A DNA stretch of 64,000 nucleotides from Acanthaster planci (Eukaryota; Echinodermata; Asteroidea; Valvatida; Acanthasteridae), in contig NW_019091441.1 in NCBI RefSeq assembly GCF_001949145.1, positions 1,034,407-1,098,406 on the forward strand. The letters run 5' to 3'. The position numbers were made by a program, and so were the translations under genes. Below, piece after piece: positions 60,207 through 64,000 of this stretch. Within the stretch, counting starts at the first letter, position 1, and each line of letters starts with the position of its first letter. The notes beneath the pieces were generated by a model, which searched no databases, was not told the origin of the DNA, and saw nothing but the letters and a program-made list of their open reading frames with translations.

Positions 60207-60455
60207 CTCCGCAGTCGAACATGTCAGCGATCTCTCGCCGATCATCTGTAAACATTGGCTTGCTGACGTAAAACGGGTCATGGAGTCCACTCGTCTGAGG
60301 GCTTATCATACCGCCGGACGAGATTCTCGTGCATGAGCAGCGGTCTCCGCGCCTATTCAGCGGCGTCGCCCAGTGGAGCTCGCCCGCTTGAGACGGGTCT
60401 GGTACTTGGCCCAGGTAACATTCGTTAGCTGTCACCTCCGACCACCCCAAATACA
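60207..60455 (-). CDS. Candidate exon of an extracellular protein, possibly the F-lectin gene
   Basis: A minus-strand open stretch bounded by a good acceptor (TTTTAAAAG|TG) and donor (GGAG|GTAAGA), 249 bases, phase 1 at both ends. This fits the phase needed by the lectin exon at 55884. It encodes about 83 residues with NECYLGQVPDPSQAGELHW, RGDRCSCTRIS and ADMFDCGG. Four cysteines suggest an extracellular fold, but the family is not recognised. It lies 4.3 kb upstream of the lectin domain with no other gene between. Linkage to the lectin is inference. Confidence 0.4.
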
Positions 60456-61898
60456 CTTTTAAAAGGGGGAAAACAGGTAACAAATGTGTCTGTTGTTTTC
60501 TCCTTATGTTATATTTCCATATTGATTGTCCGAAGTTGTGCTCCAAGTGAAGCAAACAGTTTGGCAATTATCTAAACCTTCCGTCTGTCTGGTTGCTCGG
60601 CAACGTATATCGTGCAGTGTGTTATAAAGTGTGCATTCACACTAAAGCACTGTCGATATTCGAACCTTTGATATACTACAGTGTACAGCAAATTTAAGTA
60701 TTATTTTTAATACTTTGGGAATAGAAATGCTCAGAAAAGAGTATGATGGTAGCAGCAGTGATCTTTACGTAGTCTGGAACGGAAGCCGTTTGTGCATTAT
60801 CCGGGCATGTCATTTCATGGCAATTTTTATTGGTCTCAAATCGTGGCCCGTAGACCAAATTCTAAGAGACAGTTACATGTACACAAAAATAACAAATGGA
60901 AAAATGATCGAATTTACATACCTAAAAGTACTGTATAAAACATTACTTTAAAAAAAGAAGAATACAAAAATGTTCGACAAATCTAACAACCAAGGAAAGG
61001 TAGGCCTATACTGCAACCACGGGGAACAGTATGGCAGAATGGTTTTCAAAATCATTCCGCTAACAATGGTTGAATAAAAGTGAATGCAAATAAAGAAAAG
61101 CAAACCCTTCGCACAAAACCTTACCGTAGAGGTAAATGACAAAGGTCAACATCTGATTCCAAAACCCGCGGTCCAAAACAGGATTGTCTTCAAACGAGCA
61201 GCGGCAATTTGGTGACAGCGAATTGAAGAAACTGCAGACGTTCGGGAGAGATGCTTCTGACTTTTCACGTTAGACCTGGAGAACTGCACGCTGTGTTTAA
61301 CGTGATGGTAGTTGCGGTGTTCACATTTGGGTACAAAAAGGCCACAGTGAGCTTATGCACGCGCCGATGCTGATCGAGGCCCGTGTAATTTTCTAGCACA
61401 CAGGCTAAAAGGTTATTGATGTAGCGTAAATTGACCTTCATTTCTCTGCTCATATTGGATATGAGCTAAGACACCCCAGTCTTCTGGTGAACTTTAATTC
61501 GACCTGGAAGCGCATGCGTTTGCAGAAAATTTGAATCTATAACGTCACCTTGGTATTATCGACTGAAGCAGGTGTTCTCAATGATTAATGTCTGCAAGCG
61601 GATCATGCTGGGTATATTATGGGTTTTCCCGGCCGAATTCATCATCTTCGTAAACGAATTGGCGACAGTTTCATTTAAATTAGCACGAAATGAAATGACG
61701 ATCTGGATCACCATTCAAAGAGCACACGATTGTTCAATCTTGCTATTGAAAAAGTGATGGGTCAGCGTTCAGTTTGGAAAAATAGGCAGAAAGTATTCGA
61801 ATTCGCGCGGACACTCCCGCGGTATGTGTTTTTGGCGTTCAATTTCGTGAATTTGGCAAGCATTTGTAAGATTCGTGCAGATTCGTAATAAACAGTTA

Positions 61899-61964
61899 AT
61901 ATCATCGGGTGCCCGGCAGAAGGGCCTAAGCGCTTACGCCCTTCTGCCGGGCACACGACGATAT
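61899..61964. repeat. Near-perfect 66-bp palindrome
   Basis: Arms reading TGCCCGGCAGAAGGGC and the complement surround a TAAGCGCTTA centre. Outer flanks ATATCATCG and CGACGATAT continue the symmetry with a few mismatches. GC-rich against an AT-rich background. Confidence 0.9.
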
Positions 61965-61987
61965 ATTGAATTTTCTAACCTGTTACG

Positions 61988-62048
61988 TATCAATAGGGCC
62001 TACGTGTAAAATACACACTTTAAGTGTATTTTATACACTATTGACAGA
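61988..62048. repeat. Second palindrome, AT-rich
   Basis: TCAATAG...TGTAAAATACAC, a short loop, GTGTATTTTATACA...CTATTGA. It lies 24 bases after the GC-rich palindrome. Confidence 0.8.
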
Positions 62049-62049
62049 C

Positions 62050-63740
62050 ACTCATAGAAATATAATTTTCCTGAAGCTACAAAGGCGAAGATAGAAATTG
62101 AGCAATGATGTGATCACGCTGCTGTCTTAATCAGCTAACCTTTGCTCGATGGTTAGTACTTTTATTATTAAAACCAAAGTCCGGCCTTAACGCATGAATT
62201 ACTCGAAGGCTTTGTTTGGGGCTGACTTTCTGTTGCCGTGGATGGTAATGAACAGCAATTTCGCGCGCCATCAGCAGAATAATTAACTAACGACAGAATA
62301 ATCCAGGTCGAAGAACCGTGTTAGCTGTTTTGCTACTTGTGTCGTCGTTGTCCTCGTTTTGTGTTCAGCAACTTGCACCCCTGCACCTTTCAGGTATTTA
62401 TGATGTGAAATAGCCTTGTTGTTTAATTCATTTTCATCGTAACATATTTTTATCGACTTACCTTGTCCTAACTGCGGTAATCTTTAAAAAACTATACAAA
62501 TTCCCTCTCCTTTGTCGATTTGTATGATTTGTATTTGTTTGATTTTTTTAACCAAATCCTCTTAGTGAACCACATATAACCTCAAATTAACAGCGTTGAA
62601 GAGTGTTTGAAACATGATGATTTCGAACCTTTCACACCCAGCACTTGAGCTCTTGACACTTTCTCTGTAGTAATTAAAAACTACGTCTTTCCAATTTCTT
62701 AAGTTAACCCTTTTTGGGTTTTTTTAGGGGTTCCTTTCTTTTCTTTCCTTATTTTTCTAGCGATCTCTTCTATCTCAATATCAATACATACGATACCAGA
62801 GCGTCACAACCAAGTTGGTGTGATGCCAACGGGACTCGCCATCTTGCCGCAGCGAGGTATTTCATTTCACTTCCACTTCTTTTCTTCCTTAGAGGTTTTG
62901 TACGATTCAGAGCTTTAACAAATGGTACCTGTATACTATTCGATTATCCCACATGAGTAATTGCTCCTTAATTCACGCGAGTATTGATCATCTTGTTCGT
63001 TTAAATCAGACCTGTGACATAATATGCCGCTTATCTTCATAACGCTTTTTAGTAAGTTGCCTCAAGGTCAGCGTTTACAAAGAAAGCAGTTATGTCACGC
63101 GATATCTTATGTTTATGCACAAGCAGAAAGCCGTTCGGAACTATGTTTATGACATTCCACAATGGCAAGGACGTAGTATAGGCAGACCATATTTCATACC
63201 CAACGGGAACGTTGATTGGCCAGAACGAGCAGTCTCAGCGCAGTATTTTTGGCAAATCGCTCTGGTTCCTAAACGCAGTAGTTAATGGTGTGATACCCAA
63301 GTGGTTTATCCGCTCCGAATGTAAACAAGCAGAAAACGTGCTGTACATGTATGGGTATTTCTTTCACAAAAGCCCCAAATTGCGGGCCTAATTTGGATAG
63401 AGGCGGGCGGTTACATTCAGAAATGAGCGCTTAGTTTTACTGCTGTTTTGGGGGTATCTTCCTTGAAAGGCGATTAAAAAACTATTTTCATGGCTAACCC
63501 CATGAAATTGAAACGAAAAGTAATATTCTGGCCATAATCTTGAATTTCCATTAAAAAACCTAGGCCAACCTCTTCACCGTAGTCAACAGGCGGTGCTATT
63601 TCGGTCCAATGTTACACTGTTTTCTATTGGCGCATATTTGATGTAGTGCAACCCTAGGAAAAACATTACGCGGACGGGAACAAGTTTGTTTTGTTGGTAG
63701 CAAAGCGACTATCGTTTGTAAACTAGCGAAGTGCAATAGA
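62050..63740. other. Intergenic, nothing recognised
   Basis: AT-rich DNA with T-rich tracts at 62700-62760. No coding sequence supported. Confidence 0.5.
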
Positions 63741-63814
63741 CCTAAAATATAATGACGTTTTGCAATATTTACCACAGTGCATTGTGGGTCAAAAGTGGGG
63801 ATTTAAATCGAAGA

Positions 63815-63981
63815 TGGCGGACCCGATCGTCAGTTATGCGGGCCTTCGCGCGACTTCAGACAGATCAGATTTGCGGTCTCGTGGAAACTTGAAACAATGC
63901 AGCTCAGGCGTTCGTTGTGTGCTTGATACACACAATGGCATACAACAGTTAACACAAACCATGTTGGAAATACATGTGTAG
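63815..63981 (+). CDS. Possible first exon of a new plus-strand gene
   Basis: GAAGATGGCGGACCCGATCG gives a strong start context (purine at -3, G at +4). It overlaps a YY1-like AAGATGGCGG motif and is preceded by GCATTGTGGG. The frame runs 55 codons to a stop at 63979. Real coding probably leaves this frame at an unseen donor or continues beyond the window. The product is not recognised. Confidence 0.25.
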
Positions 63982-64000
63982 GCTTTCTCAAGAGATTTTT

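Noticed and set aside
1-64000. Bacterial-type operons, ribosome binding sites or CRISPR arrays
   Set aside because: Genes are intron-containing and the repeats are transposon-like; no regularly spaced repeat-spacer array was seen.
1-64000. tRNA or rRNA genes
   Set aside because: No cloverleaf with A and B box motifs and no rRNA core sequence was recognised by eye; a covariance-model scan would be decisive.

Overview
The window is animal nuclear DNA. It has large multi-exon genes with GT-AG introns, many short inverted-repeat transposons, a decayed non-LTR retrotransposon, AT-rich intergenic DNA and two assembly ambiguities (a 76-base N run and a single n). The protein families, a three-macrodomain PARP14-type ADP-ribosyltransferase and an F-type lectin, point to a marine invertebrate such as a hemichordate, cephalochordate or lophotrochozoan. 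The sequence alone does not fix the species.

The left two thirds hold two tandem, same-strand PARP14-like genes. Copy A enters from the left edge already inside the gene (first visible exon at 198) and ends at 18460; 22 exons splice to 1808 in-frame codons plus a stop. Copy B is complete (23686-44475): 26 exons splice to an uninterrupted frame of 2292 codons plus a stop. Both copies share every exon boundary and phase over the part seen in both. The reconstructed protein reads RRM1, a proline/serine-rich disordered linker, RRM-like folds 2-4, a KH-like array, three macrodomains, more KH-like sequence, a WWE domain and a PARP catalytic domain with an H-Y-I triad. That triad predicts mono- rather than poly-ADP-ribosylation. 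The genes probably work like vertebrate PARP14, in nucleic-acid-linked and immune-linked ADP-ribose signalling, but this is inference.

18461-23685 separates the two PARP genes and contains only transposon-like inverted repeats. 44476-53497 holds a dead minus-strand LINE (about 45540-47330), a tandem duplication of about 1.5-1.7 kb (48321-50047 and 50051-51513) carrying an unrecognised ORF, and a retroelement-like 3' tail. A minus-strand F-type lectin (fucolectin) gene follows. Its domain is encoded by three exons between 53871 and 55884, and a cysteine-containing exon at 60207-60455 may belong to it. The last 3.5 kb is mostly featureless apart from two strong palindromes near 61900-62050 and a possible first exon of a new plus-strand gene at 63815.

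The most interesting signals are: patchy near-identity between the PARP copies confined to particular exon segments (gene conversion or strong constraint), a GC donor in one copy only, two small transposon families with 8-9 bp target duplications (one with an internally provided empty site), and an F-lectin whose sugar-binding Asp position reads Tyr.
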